Shown here: one piece after another, positions 48,850 through 56,166 of the stretch | Layout: each line of letters starts with the position of its first letter | Numbering within the stretch: position 1 is the first letter of the stretch | Source of the DNA: Micromonospora sp. C95 | GTDB taxonomy: Bacteria > Actinomycetota > Actinomycetes > Mycobacteriales > Micromonosporaceae | Direction: 5' to 3' | NCBI RefSeq assembly: GCF_018070465.1 | Contig: NZ_JAGPXT010000027.1 | Coordinates: 1-64,000 of the forward strand | Length of the DNA: 64,000 nucleotides | Translations under genes and position numbers: made by a program | Notes under the pieces: model-generated | The model's input: the letters and a program-made list of their open reading frames with translations, nothing else | Told to the model about the DNA's origin: nothing | Databases searched by the model: none

Positions 48850-49455
48850 GTGGCCTGGCCCGCGCTGCTGCTCTACCTGCTCGGCCTGCTGCTCGCGTTC
48901 GGCTGGCGCACGTTCGCCCAGTGGCGGCGCACCGGAGACACCGGCCTGCGTCTCGACGCCGGCCCGGTCGGCAGGCTTCGGTGGTGGGCCAAGCTGCTGT
49001 TCGTCGCTGCTCTCGTGCTCGGCCTGGCCGGCCCGGTCGCCGCCCTCGCCGGCCTGCCTCCGCTGCCCGGTCTGGATCACCGTCCGCTGCACGTGGCCGG
49101 CTTCGTCGTCGCCGCCGTCGGCATCGGCGCGACGCTCGCCGCCCAACTGGCCATGGGCGCCTCGTGGCGCATCGGAGTCGACCCGACCGAGCGCACCGAA
49201 CTGGTGACCGGAGGGGCATTCGCGTACGCCCGCAATCCCATCTTCACCGCCATGGCCGTGACCATGCTCGGCCTGACCCTCATGGTGCCCAACGCGGCGG
49301 CACTCGCCGCCCTGGGCGTCCTGATCGTGGCGCTGCAGGTACAGGTCCGTGCGGTGGAGGAGCCGTACCTGTTCGCCGCCCACGGTGACGCCTACCGCCG
49401 CTACGCGGGACGGGTCGGCCGTTTCCTGCCCGGGTTGGGCCGGCTCACCGGCTGA
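48850..49455 (+). CDS. isoprenylcysteine methyltransferase (ICMT) family membrane protein
   Basis: 201 residues with about five helices. The C-terminal SAM-binding motif region is ELVTGGAFAYARNPIF followed by VRAVEEPYLFAAHGDAYRRY, characteristic of the bacterial ICMT/PEMT-like family (methyltransferases of lipids or small molecules; substrate unknown). It starts one base after the exporter stop, so it belongs to the metal operon. Members of this family often sit beside CDF exporters in actinomycetes. Confidence 0.85.
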   Translation: MAWPALLLYLLGLLLAFGWRTFAQWRRTGDTGLRLDAGPVGRLRWWAKLLFVAALVLGLAGPVAALAGLPPLPGLDHRPLHVAGFVVAAVGIGATLAAQLAMGASWRIGVDPTERTELVTGGAFAYARNPIFTAMAVTMLGLTLMVPNAAALAALGVLIVALQVQVRAVEEPYLFAAHGDAYRRYAGRVGRFLPGLGRLTG

Positions 49456-49492
49456 AAAACGATCTCCCACCGTTCGGGCGCAACGGATTGCG

Positions 49493-49533
49493 GCAAGTCG
49501 CGGCCTCCGGGGGCGGTCCAGCGCGCGACTTGC
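49493..49533. repeat. 10-bp inverted repeat after the metal operon
   Basis: GCAAGTCGCG (49493-49502) and CGCGACTTGC (49524-49533) are perfectly complementary with a 21-base loop. It lies 38 bases past the ICMT stop and may be the operon terminator, although no T-run follows. Confidence 0.5.
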
Positions 49534-49644
49534 GGCGTCTCGTGGTCCCGCTCCGCCCGACATCGAAGAGTCCGGCGATCATCAGGCGGGACAGACATCG
49601 GAGGAAGCTGCGCACCGAGGCATGAGCCGGTATGGTCCGGGCCT

Positions 49645-50157
49645 ATGGGACAGGGGATGGCCGATCCTACCGACATCCAGCAGGAACTTGAACGGTTCGC
49701 ACTCCGCAGCACCCTGTTCGTCCCCGCTTCCGCCGAACGGGCGTACGAGGTCTTCACCGGGCGGCTCGCCGACTGGTGGGTGATGGAGTACACCTGGTCG
49801 GGCCCCACCCTCCTGGCCGAGCTGGGCATGGAGCCCCGCCCGGGCGGGATGCTCTACGAGGTCGGTCCCTACGGGTTCCGCGCCGACTGGGGTCGCGTGC
49901 TGACCTGGGATCCGCCCCGCCGCCTGGTGTTCACCTGGCAGATCGGTGCGGATCGCGCTCCGGTGCCCGACCCGGCCCGGGCCAGCGAGGTCGAGGTGCT
50001 CTTCACCCCCGCCGAATCCGGCACCCTGATCGAGGTGGCGCACCGGCACTTCGACCGGCACGGCACGGCCGCCGAGGGCTACCGGCAGGCGCTGACCGCC
50101 GGCTGGCACGAGTTGCTCTCCCGCTACGCCGCGACACTGATCCACTCGCCCGCATGA
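49645..50157 (+). CDS. SRPBCC/AHSA1-family protein
   Basis: 170 residues with the START-like helix-grip fold: TLFVPASAERAYEVFTGRLADWW at the front, PGGMLYEVGPYG and DPPRRLVFTWQIG in the middle, TLIEVAHRHFDRHG and a long C-terminal helix. Such proteins bind hydrophobic ligands or assist Hsp90-like proteins; the ligand is unknown. TATGGT (49631-49636) eight bases before the ATG suggests a leaderless transcript; ATG at 49657 is an alternative start. Confidence 0.8.
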   Translation: MGQGMADPTDIQQELERFALRSTLFVPASAERAYEVFTGRLADWWVMEYTWSGPTLLAELGMEPRPGGMLYEVGPYGFRADWGRVLTWDPPRRLVFTWQIGADRAPVPDPARASEVEVLFTPAESGTLIEVAHRHFDRHGTAAEGYRQALTAGWHELLSRYAATLIHSPA

Positions 50158-50191
50158 GCGCCGTGCCGGGCTCGACCATCGACGCGCAACG

Positions 50192-50581
50192 TCAGGCGGC
50201 CCGATGCCGCAGCGTCGCCACGGTCGAGCCGGCCAGCGTGAGCAGACACTCCGGCAGCAGCCCGTCGGCGGCCGCCGCGCCGAACAGCGCCCGGGCGGTG
50301 TCCAGGTCGGCATTGGCGTACGCGCTGACGAAGCGGGCCACCCACCGGGCGTCGTACCCGGCCTGGTCGATGCCGGGAAAATCGAGCGCGCAGGCTCCGG
50401 GCGGCACCGGATCCCCCACCATCGTCGCGGCCAGGCACCACGCCACGTCGTACGCGCCGGACAGGCCGGCCCGGTCCACCACCGCGTCGAAGGTTCCCAC
50501 CACCGCGTCGGAGTCCCCGTCAAGGGCCGAGCTGAGAATCGTCGCGGCGTCCTCGAACGTCTGCTGTGGCGAGTCGGTCAC
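50192..50581 (-). CDS. hypothetical helical protein
   Basis: 129 residues, soluble and mostly helical, rich in Ala/Asp, with no recognised domain (segments TFDAVVDRAGLSGAYDVAWCLA and FVSAYANADLDTARALFG). The GTG at 50581 is chosen because a -10 box TACTGT (50594 to 50589) lies seven bases upstream; the frame is open to 50689 but that part is poorly coding. It ends 34 bases from the convergent SRPBCC gene. Function unknown. Confidence 0.65.
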   Translation of the reverse strand: MTDSPQQTFEDAATILSSALDGDSDAVVGTFDAVVDRAGLSGAYDVAWCLAATMVGDPVPPGACALDFPGIDQAGYDARWVARFVSAYANADLDTARALFGAAAADGLLPECLLTLAGSTVATLRHRAA

Positions 50582-50735
50582 GGACCGCACAGTACGGGTG
50601 CCGGTCAAGGAACCCACCGTGGTTACTCTCCGCACATGGTGGAGGCGACCTGCGGATAGACCGACCTCCACGGTCCCGCCGCCGGTCACGGCACGCTAGT
50701 CTGCGCAGCGGACCTTCGCCCGAGGAAGGACGACC

Positions 50736-52097
50736 ATGCACATGTCGCGCGGCTCGCGGACGGCCATCCTGGCTGTCTGCGCCACGGTCCTGCTCGCCAC
50801 CAGTGCCTGCGGGGAAGACCAGCCCGAGGAGGCGACCACCCAACAGGTGCGCCTCTACGGCACGGACGGCAACATGCTCAACTCGTACCCGGAGGAGTTG
50901 AAGGATCGCGCCGGCCTGGTCGACGGGATGAAGGGCACCACCCCGCTCACGCCGCTACCGGACAACTTCAAGAACCGGCTACGGTCCGTGGACCCGAGGT
51001 TGACCGACTACCTCTACAGCGCCGAGGCGTACGACGCGGTGCTGATCAGCGCGCTGGCGGCGCAGCTCGCCGGGTCGACCGACCCCGCGGACATCGCCAA
51101 GCAGATCGTGGGCGTCACGAACAAGGGCACCAGCTGCACCACGGCCAACAAGTGCCTGCAACTGGCCCGCCAGGGCACCGACATCGAGTACCGCAGCGTG
51201 TCGATCACCCGGGCCGGCTTCACGGACGCGGGCGAGCCGGCCACCGCCAGTTACGCCACCCTGCACTTCGACGGTCAACAGCTCAACGACGCCAAGACGG
51301 AGTTCGTCGGCGCCGGTGACGAGTCGACGGCCAGCAAGAAATCCCCGCCGAAGGCGAAGCGGCAGAACGGCAGCTTCCCCGACCCGAACAGCGGCGCCCC
51401 GCTGGTCCTGGGTGGCCTGCTCCCCAAGACCGGTGACCTGGCCATCGCCAACCCGCCGATCGCGGCCGGTGCGGCGCTGGCCCTCAAGGAGATCAACGCG
51501 GCCGGTGGGGTGCTCGGCGAGGACGTGGTCTGGATCGACGGGGACGACGGCACCAGCCCGACCGTGGCCAAGGCGACCGTGGCCAGCCACATCGACGCCG
51601 GCGTACACGTGATCATCGGTGCCGGCGGCTCGGGCATCTCCGCGGCCGTGCTGCCCGACGTGGTGGACGCCGGCCTGATCCTCTTCTCGCCGTCGAACAC
51701 GGCCGCGGATCTGACCGAGGCCGACGACAAGGGTCTCTACTTCCGTACCGCCCCGCCGGACAGTCTCCAGGGTCGGGCGCTGGCCGACGTGATTCTCCGG
51801 GACGGCCCGCAGAAGATCGCTATCGTGGCGCGTCAGGACTCGTACGGCAAGGGGCTCCAGGAGGTCGTCCGGGCAGAGCTGGAGCGGGCCGGCTTCGGCG
51901 GCGACAAGGTGAAATTGCTCGGCTACGAGCCCGGCGAGGACGCCGAGGCCGCGCCGATCAACTTCACCGAGGGGGCCAAGCAGATCAAGCAGTTCGGGGC
52001 CGACGCGGTGCTCATCATCGGATTCAGCGAGTCCGCCGCGGTGATCCGGGCACTCGCCGACGCCGACGTACCGCTGGCCGCGCTGAACGCCTCCTGA
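50736..52097 (+). CDS. ABC transporter substrate-binding lipoprotein, circularly permuted (LivJ type)
   Basis: 453 residues. The signal peptide ends at Cys25 (ATSAC). The two halves of a Peripla_BP_6 branched-chain-amino-acid-type binding protein are present but in swapped order. Residues about 38-195 (LYGTDGNMLNS, DRAGLVDGMKGTTP, SAEAYDAVLISALAAQLAGS, CTTANKCLQLARQGTDI) are what normally forms the end of the protein. After a basic Ser/Pro/Lys linker (about 196-222) comes the normal beginning, LVLGGLLPKTGDLAIANPPI and KEINAAGGVLGEDV, then FRTAPPDSLQGRALADVI, ending ADADVPLAALNAS. The end would join the start in the usual fold. No permease or ATPase gene is adjacent. The ATG has a purine-rich ribosome site. 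Confidence 0.85.
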   Translation: MHMSRGSRTAILAVCATVLLATSACGEDQPEEATTQQVRLYGTDGNMLNSYPEELKDRAGLVDGMKGTTPLTPLPDNFKNRLRSVDPRLTDYLYSAEAYDAVLISALAAQLAGSTDPADIAKQIVGVTNKGTSCTTANKCLQLARQGTDIEYRSVSITRAGFTDAGEPATASYATLHFDGQQLNDAKTEFVGAGDESTASKKSPPKAKRQNGSFPDPNSGAPLVLGGLLPKTGDLAIANPPIAAGAALALKEINAAGGVLGEDVVWIDGDDGTSPTVAKATVASHIDAGVHVIIGAGGSGISAAVLPDVVDAGLILFSPSNTAADLTEADDKGLYFRTAPPDSLQGRALADVILRDGPQKIAIVARQDSYGKGLQEVVRAELERAGFGGDKVKLLGYEPGEDAEAAPINFTEGAKQIKQFGADAVLIIGFSESAAVIRALADADVPLAALNAS

Positions 52098-52109
52098 GCC
52101 AGTCGACGC

Positions 52110-52142
52110 CGACGGCCGCACCGTGACACGGTGCGGCCGTCG
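52110..52142. terminator. strong bidirectional terminator hairpin
   Basis: CGACGGCCGCACCGT (52110-52124) pairs perfectly with 52128-52142 over a 3-base loop and is followed by CTGTTTCC. It separates the binding-protein gene from the convergent enoyl-CoA hydratase gene. Confidence 0.85.
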
Positions 52143-52159
52143 CTGTTTCCGGGCGCGCC

Positions 52160-52903
52160 TCAGCGCTCGCGCCGCCGTTGCAGGAACTCCGTCATCCGGC
52201 GGTGCTTCTCCTCGTCGGTGAAGAGCACCGCCTGGCTGACCAGGTCCAGTTGTGGATGCGCGGCGGTCGGGGCGTCCACGGCGAGCTTGGTCAACCGCAG
52301 CGCCAACGCCGAGCCCTTGGCCATCTCGTCGATCAGACCGTGGGCCGCCGGCAGCAACTCTTCCGGCGTGGCCACCACCCGGTTCACCAGGCCGATCCGC
52401 AGCGCCTCCGCCGCGTCCACCCGTCGGCCGGTGAACAGCAGTTCCTTGGCCAGCGCCTCGCCCACCAGCGCGGGCAGGCGGTGGGTGGCGCCGGCGCCGG
52501 CCAGGATGCCGAGCCGCACCTCCGGCTGGCCGAAGACCGCCCGCGCCGAGCAGACCCGAAGATCGCAGGCGTACGCCAGCTCGGCACCGCCGCCCAGCGC
52601 CGGGCCGTCGATCGCCGCCACGGTCGGCATCGGCAACGCCCGGATCCGGGCGAAGGCCGCCGAGTTGATCGCGGCCAGTGCGTCCAGCCGGCCGCGTTCC
52701 CGCAACTGGGCGATGTCCGCCCCGCCGGCGAAGATCCCGTCGGTGCCGCCGGTCAGCAGCAGCATCCGGGGGTGTGCCTCCAACTCGGCGCAGACCCCGT
52801 GCAGCGCCGCGATCAGGTCGGCGTCGATGGCGTTGCGCTTCTCCGGCCGGTCCAGCGTGACCACCAGCCGGTCCGGTTGTTCCTCGACCCGCAATCCGCT
52901 CAT
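52160..52903 (-). CDS. enoyl-CoA hydratase
   Basis: 247-residue crotonase-fold enzyme. Motifs: RPEKRNAIDADLIAAL, DGIFAGGADIAQLRERG, DGPALGGGAELAYACDLR (oxyanion hole and first catalytic region) and GQPEVRLGILAGAGATHRL with the Glu expected for hydration. It adds water to enoyl-CoA in beta-oxidation. The ATG has GGAGG seven bases upstream and overlaps the stop of the hydroxyacyl-CoA dehydrogenase gene (ATGA), the next enzyme of the pathway. Confidence 0.9.
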   Translation of the reverse strand: MSGLRVEEQPDRLVVTLDRPEKRNAIDADLIAALHGVCAELEAHPRMLLLTGGTDGIFAGGADIAQLRERGRLDALAAINSAAFARIRALPMPTVAAIDGPALGGGAELAYACDLRVCSARAVFGQPEVRLGILAGAGATHRLPALVGEALAKELLFTGRRVDAAEALRIGLVNRVVATPEELLPAAHGLIDEMAKGSALALRLTKLAVDAPTAAHPQLDLVSQAVLFTDEEKHRRMTEFLQRRRER

Positions 52904-53826
52904 CGTGCCGCCTCCGGTGACTCGGCACCGCCCGCAACACCACCAGTGGTCGCGACGGGCTCGCTGCCGCCCGAGCGCGCCCCGTCGGTCCACCGGTAGA
53001 AGCCGTGCCCGGACTTCTTGCCCAGGCGACCGGCGGCGACCAGCTCCACGAGCAGCGGCGGCGGCGCGAACCGGTCGCCGTACGCGGCCTGCAACGTCCG
53101 CGCGATGTCCAGGCGCACATCCAGACCGACCAGGTCGGTCAGTTCCAGCGGCCCGATCGGATGCCGGTAGCCGAGCACCATCGCCTTGTCGATGTCGGTG
53201 GGGCTGGCGACGCCGTCGGCGACCATCCGGATCGCCTCCAGCCCGAGGGTCACGCCGAGCCGCGACGTGGCGAAGCCCGGCATGTCGCGTACCACGACGG
53301 GGTCCTTGCCCAGCCGGCCGGCGAGCGTGACGGCCGCGTCGGTGGTCTGCACCGCGGTGGCCGGCCCGACCACGATCTCCAGCAGCGTCATCGCCCAGAC
53401 CGGGTTGAAGAAGTGCAGCCCGCAGAAGACCTCCGGCCGGGTCAGCCCCGCCGCGAGATCGGCGATCGGGATGCTTGACGTGTTGCTGCCCAGCAGCGCC
53501 GGCCGCAGCGCCTCCGCCTCGGCGAGCACGGCCCGCTTGAGGTCGGTCCGTTCCGGTACCGCCTCCACGATCACGTCCGGTGCCGGTGCGACCTCGGCGA
53601 GCCCCGCCCGCAGGGTGATCCGCGCCTGGTTGGCGTCCGCCTGCTCGGCGCTGAGCCTGCCCCGCCGCACGGCCCGCTCCCAGAGTTCGGCGAGCCGCCG
53701 CACCGCGGCGTCACCGCGCTCCCGGTCCACCTCGACCAGCTCCACGGCGTGACCGCTGCCGGCCGCCACGTAGGCGATGCCGAGACCCATCGTGCCGGCA
53801 CCCACCACCACGAACCGTTCCGTCAT
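52900..53826 (-). CDS. 3-hydroxyacyl-CoA dehydrogenase
   Basis: 308 residues. The N-terminal NAD site is VVGAGTMGLGIAYVAAGSGH; the active-site region LHFFNPVWAMTLLEIV carries the catalytic His, and SNTSSIPIADLA and DMPGFATSRLGVTLGLEA are typical. The C-terminal helical domain ends GKKSGHGFYRW. It oxidises L-3-hydroxyacyl-CoA (or hydroxybutyryl-CoA). Cotranscribed and overlapping with the hydratase gene. A tail of about 20 residues after the core is Gly/Ala-rich. Confidence 0.92.
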   Translation of the reverse strand: MTERFVVVGAGTMGLGIAYVAAGSGHAVELVEVDRERGDAAVRRLAELWERAVRRGRLSAEQADANQARITLRAGLAEVAPAPDVIVEAVPERTDLKRAVLAEAEALRPALLGSNTSSIPIADLAAGLTRPEVFCGLHFFNPVWAMTLLEIVVGPATAVQTTDAAVTLAGRLGKDPVVVRDMPGFATSRLGVTLGLEAIRMVADGVASPTDIDKAMVLGYRHPIGPLELTDLVGLDVRLDIARTLQAAYGDRFAPPPLLVELVAAGRLGKKSGHGFYRWTDGARSGGSEPVATTGGVAGGAESPEAAR

Positions 53827-54020
53827 CGCGACACCACCGCACAGTGAGATTCGGTCGCTCGCCGAAACCTCCGGCGCGCGGGATCGCCGCCACGCCGGGG
53901 GTCAGCCCGTACGCTCCGCTCAGTCATGCTGCGACCCTATGCAGCGCCGGCCCCGGTCCGATGCGTGGGGGCGGACGGGATCGGGTACAGACCGCCGACA
54001 ACCGAGGGAAGGACGAGCAG

Positions 54021-54329
54021 ATGAGCCAGGCACCGGAGACCGTGGACGGCGCGGGCGCCGAGGGGACCGTCGAGGGGACCGTCGAGACACGCGGCGACGA
54101 GCGCGTCGAGCTGCTGCGCGCCGACACCAACAACGACGGCCGTACCGACGTGTGGGTGGTCGACACCGACGGCGACGGCAAGGCCGACCTGTTCCAGTTC
54201 GACACCGACGGCGACGGCAAGGTGGACATCACGATGGTCGACATCGACGAGGACGGCCAGCCGGACGAGATCGTCGACGGCGACGGCGGGCTTCCCCCGG
54301 AGCAGCTTCCACCGACCGTCCGAGTCTGA
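54021..54329 (+). CDS. small acidic protein of four calcium-loop repeats
   Basis: 102 residues, very acidic. After an N-terminal tail of about 30 residues come four copies of a DxDxDGxxD-type loop: DTNNDGRTDVW, DTDGDGKADLF, DTDGDGKVDIT and DIDEDGQPDEI, spaced about 12 residues apart, each followed by a hydrophobic strand. This resembles EF-hand-like, dockerin or thrombospondin type-3 calcium loops. No signal peptide or membrane helix is present, so it seems cytosolic, unlike most such repeats. The ATG follows GGAAGGAC. Calcium buffering or signalling is an inference. Confidence 0.75.
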   Translation: MSQAPETVDGAGAEGTVEGTVETRGDERVELLRADTNNDGRTDVWVVDTDGDGKADLFQFDTDGDGKVDITMVDIDEDGQPDEIVDGDGGLPPEQLPPTVRV

Positions 54330-54337
54330 GGTGTGAG

Positions 54338-54380
54338 GAAGGGCACCCTGCCGACGCCTGCGCTGGAGCAGGGGCCCTTC
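54338..54380. repeat. imperfect long hairpin with AAGGGC/GCCCTTC ends
   Basis: GAAGGGCACCCTGC (54338-54351) pairs with GCAGGGGCCCTTC (54368-54380) apart from one bulge. It starts eight bases after the stop of the calcium-loop gene. It is probably the terminator and, from memory, resembles dispersed intergenic repeats in Micromonospora genomes; no second copy is in this window. Confidence 0.6.
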
Positions 54381-54411
54381 TTGACACTTCCGCTGGCTGC
54401 CGTTGCCGGGC

Positions 54412-55191
54412 TCAGCGGGCCAGTTGCAGGGTGGCCAGGTAGTACGGGGCGTCGCGGTTGTCCACGTCGACCAACTGCCAGCGGGAGCCGCGCACCAGCT
54501 CGGCGAGTTCCTCCGGCGAACAGACCAGGTAGTCGAACCACGGCGTACCCAGCTCGCGGTAGCGCAGGCGCAGCCGCAACTGCCCACCCAGCCGGCCCCG
54601 CCGTCGGTTGTGATCGTGGTACGCGGTGTGCACCGGATCCCGGGTGCCGTACGGGTCGGTGCCGTGCGCGATCACCTGGGCGCCCGGCCGAGCCAGCGCC
54701 GCCAGCGCGGCGAGGAAGTCCGGAGCCCGTTCCCGCCCCTCCAGCAGGCCGAGGTTGTTGCCGAGCAGCAGGAAGGTGTCGTACCGCCGGCCGCTCGTGG
54801 CGTGCTCGTCGACGGTGGCGTTCACCAGGTCGCGTACGCCCCGGCGGCGGCACACCTGCAACGCGCCGGCCGAGGTGTCCAGCCCGGTGACCGGTACGCC
54901 CCGCTCCTGCAGCAGCAGCGCGATCCGTCCGGCGCCGACCCCGACGTCCAGCGTCGCGCCGCGTACCCGGTCGACCGCACGGTGGTCGTGCGGCTGCCAG
55001 TCCTGCGGCCCGTCGAGATAGTGGGCGGCCGGCGCGCCGTTGACCAGCCCGTCGTCCCGCTCGATGATCTCGATGACCGGGCGGGGTAGGCGCCCTCCGG
55101 CCAGCGGCCGGGGACCGATGCCGGTCGCCACCGCCAGCGCGTCGCGCAGCAGTTCCCCGAAGACGTCACCGATTCGTGGTTCCCCCGTCAC
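54412..55191 (-). CDS. SAM-dependent methyltransferase
   Basis: 259 residues. Class I methyltransferase core: motif I ATLDVGVGAGRIALLLQERG, motif II acidic end VTGLDTSAGAL, and FLLLGNNLGLLEG at motif IV. The first 80 residues are a lead domain with HYLDGPQDW. The acceptor is unknown. The GTG at 55191 lies seven bases after -10 TAGCGT (55204 to 55199); an ATG at 55197 would be too close to that box. Divergent from the oxidoreductase gene with overlapping promoters in 55.20-55.24 kb. Confidence 0.8.
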   Translation of the reverse strand: MTGEPRIGDVFGELLRDALAVATGIGPRPLAGGRLPRPVIEIIERDDGLVNGAPAAHYLDGPQDWQPHDHRAVDRVRGATLDVGVGAGRIALLLQERGVPVTGLDTSAGALQVCRRRGVRDLVNATVDEHATSGRRYDTFLLLGNNLGLLEGRERAPDFLAALAALARPGAQVIAHGTDPYGTRDPVHTAYHDHNRRRGRLGGQLRLRLRYRELGTPWFDYLVCSPEELAELVRGSRWQLVDVDNRDAPYYLATLQLAR

Positions 55192-55245
55192 ACGCATCAC
55201 GCTATCCGGCCGGTCAGTTGGCCGCAGCGCCCGTATCCTGGCGGC

Positions 55246-55626
55246 GTGACCACGTTGGACCGGCTCTCCACCGAGAAGTACATCCTCCTGACGACGTTCC
55301 GGAAAGACGGTCGTGCGGTGCCGACCCCGGTCTGGGCGGTCCGCGACGGTGACGCCCTGGCGGTGTGGTCGGCGGCCGACGCCGGCAAGGTGAAGCGGAT
55401 CCGCCGCAGTGGGCAGGTCACCGTGGCCCCCTGCGACGTGCGCGGCCGACCACACGGCGAGGCGGTGCCGGCCCGGGCGAGCCTGTACGACCCGGGCGCG
55501 ACCAACCGCATCCGTAGCCTGATCAAGCAGAAGTACCGGGTGATCGGCCGGCTGACCCTGCTCGGCAGTCGGCTGCGCCGGGGCGAGGGTGGCACCGTGG
55601 GCATCCGGGTCGAACTGACCGACTGA
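55246..55626 (+). CDS. PPOX-class F420/FMN-dependent oxidoreductase
   Basis: 126 residues of the split-barrel flavin/deazaflavin reductase family. Landmarks: EKYILLTTFRKDGRAVPTPVW, GKVKRIRRSGQVTVAPCDVRG and the C-terminal strand GGTVGIRVEL. In actinobacteria this subgroup usually binds F420, but the cofactor is not certain from sequence. The GTG lies six bases after -10 TATCCT (55234-55239), so it is leaderless. A strong terminator follows. Confidence 0.87.
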   Translation: MTTLDRLSTEKYILLTTFRKDGRAVPTPVWAVRDGDALAVWSAADAGKVKRIRRSGQVTVAPCDVRGRPHGEAVPARASLYDPGATNRIRSLIKQKYRVIGRLTLLGSRLRRGEGGTVGIRVELTD

Positions 55627-55645
55627 CGGTCCACCCCGGGCATGG

Positions 55646-55678
55646 CGAAGGGCGGCGGAACGAGTCCGCCGCCCTTCG
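55646..55678. terminator. bidirectional terminator before bldC
   Basis: CGAAGGGCGGCGGA (55646-55659) pairs perfectly with 55665-55678 around a 5-base loop. It lies between the convergent ends of the oxidoreductase gene and bldC and can serve both. Confidence 0.85.
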
Positions 55679-55704
55679 TGAAGCTCTGGTTATCAACCTC
55701 GTGG

Positions 55705-55914
55705 TCAGTCCCCCTGGCGCTGCTGCGGAATCTGCCCCTGCAGCAGTGCCCTGACCTCAGACTCGCGGTATCGGCGGTGGCCGCCGAGGGTCCGGATGGC
55801 GCTCAGCTTGCCAGCCTTCGCCCAACGGGTCACCGTCTTCGGGTCGACACGGAACATCGACGCCACCTCGGCCGGTGTGAGTAGCGGCTCTGGTTCGTGC
55901 GTTCGCGATGCCAT
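55705..55914 (-). CDS. bldC: developmental regulator BldC (MerR-like DNA-binding protein)
   Basis: 69 residues, essentially only a MerR-type winged helix-turn-helix: LLTPAEVASMFRVDPKTVTR and wing LGGHRRYRESEVRALLQ. Length and sequence match Streptomyces BldC, which binds head-to-tail on direct repeats and holds back entry into development. No effector domain. The ATG has GGAGGAG upstream. The gene next upstream encodes the conserved 279-residue protein, as in Streptomyces. The A/T-rich upstream region has inverted repeats. Confidence 0.95.
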   Translation of the reverse strand: MASRTHEPEPLLTPAEVASMFRVDPKTVTRWAKAGKLSAIRTLGGHRRYRESEVRALLQGQIPQQRQGD

Positions 55915-56097
55915 CGGTCACTCCTCCACATGTATAGACATCGGCCGGGGTCCCGCCGGCCGACGCGTCTCCCATGGTCCGGCTAGTCCCCGATGTCCGA
56001 CATGGGCCGAACGGCCGAACGTCCCTAGACGGACGGATGAACCATGCCCGATTTATACGACTTTTACACGCCACAAAGTAACTTATTCGGACTCATG

Positions 56098-56128
56098 ATC
56101 ACGGTTCGTGATGCGTCAACTACGAACC
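56098..56128. promoter_or_regulatory. inverted repeats in the A/T-rich region upstream of bldC
   Basis: ATCACG-GTT-CGTGAT (56098-56112) is a perfect palindrome, and GGTTCGT (56103-56109) with ACGAACC (56122-56128) form a second, overlapping inverted repeat with 12-base spacing. The 56040-56165 stretch is notably A/T-rich. About 185 bases separate this from the bldC start. A regulatory role for bldC is inferred from position. Confidence 0.45.
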
Positions 56129-56166
56129 AGCCTCACGTTGAGCCCAAAAATCGGGACATTAGTGCC

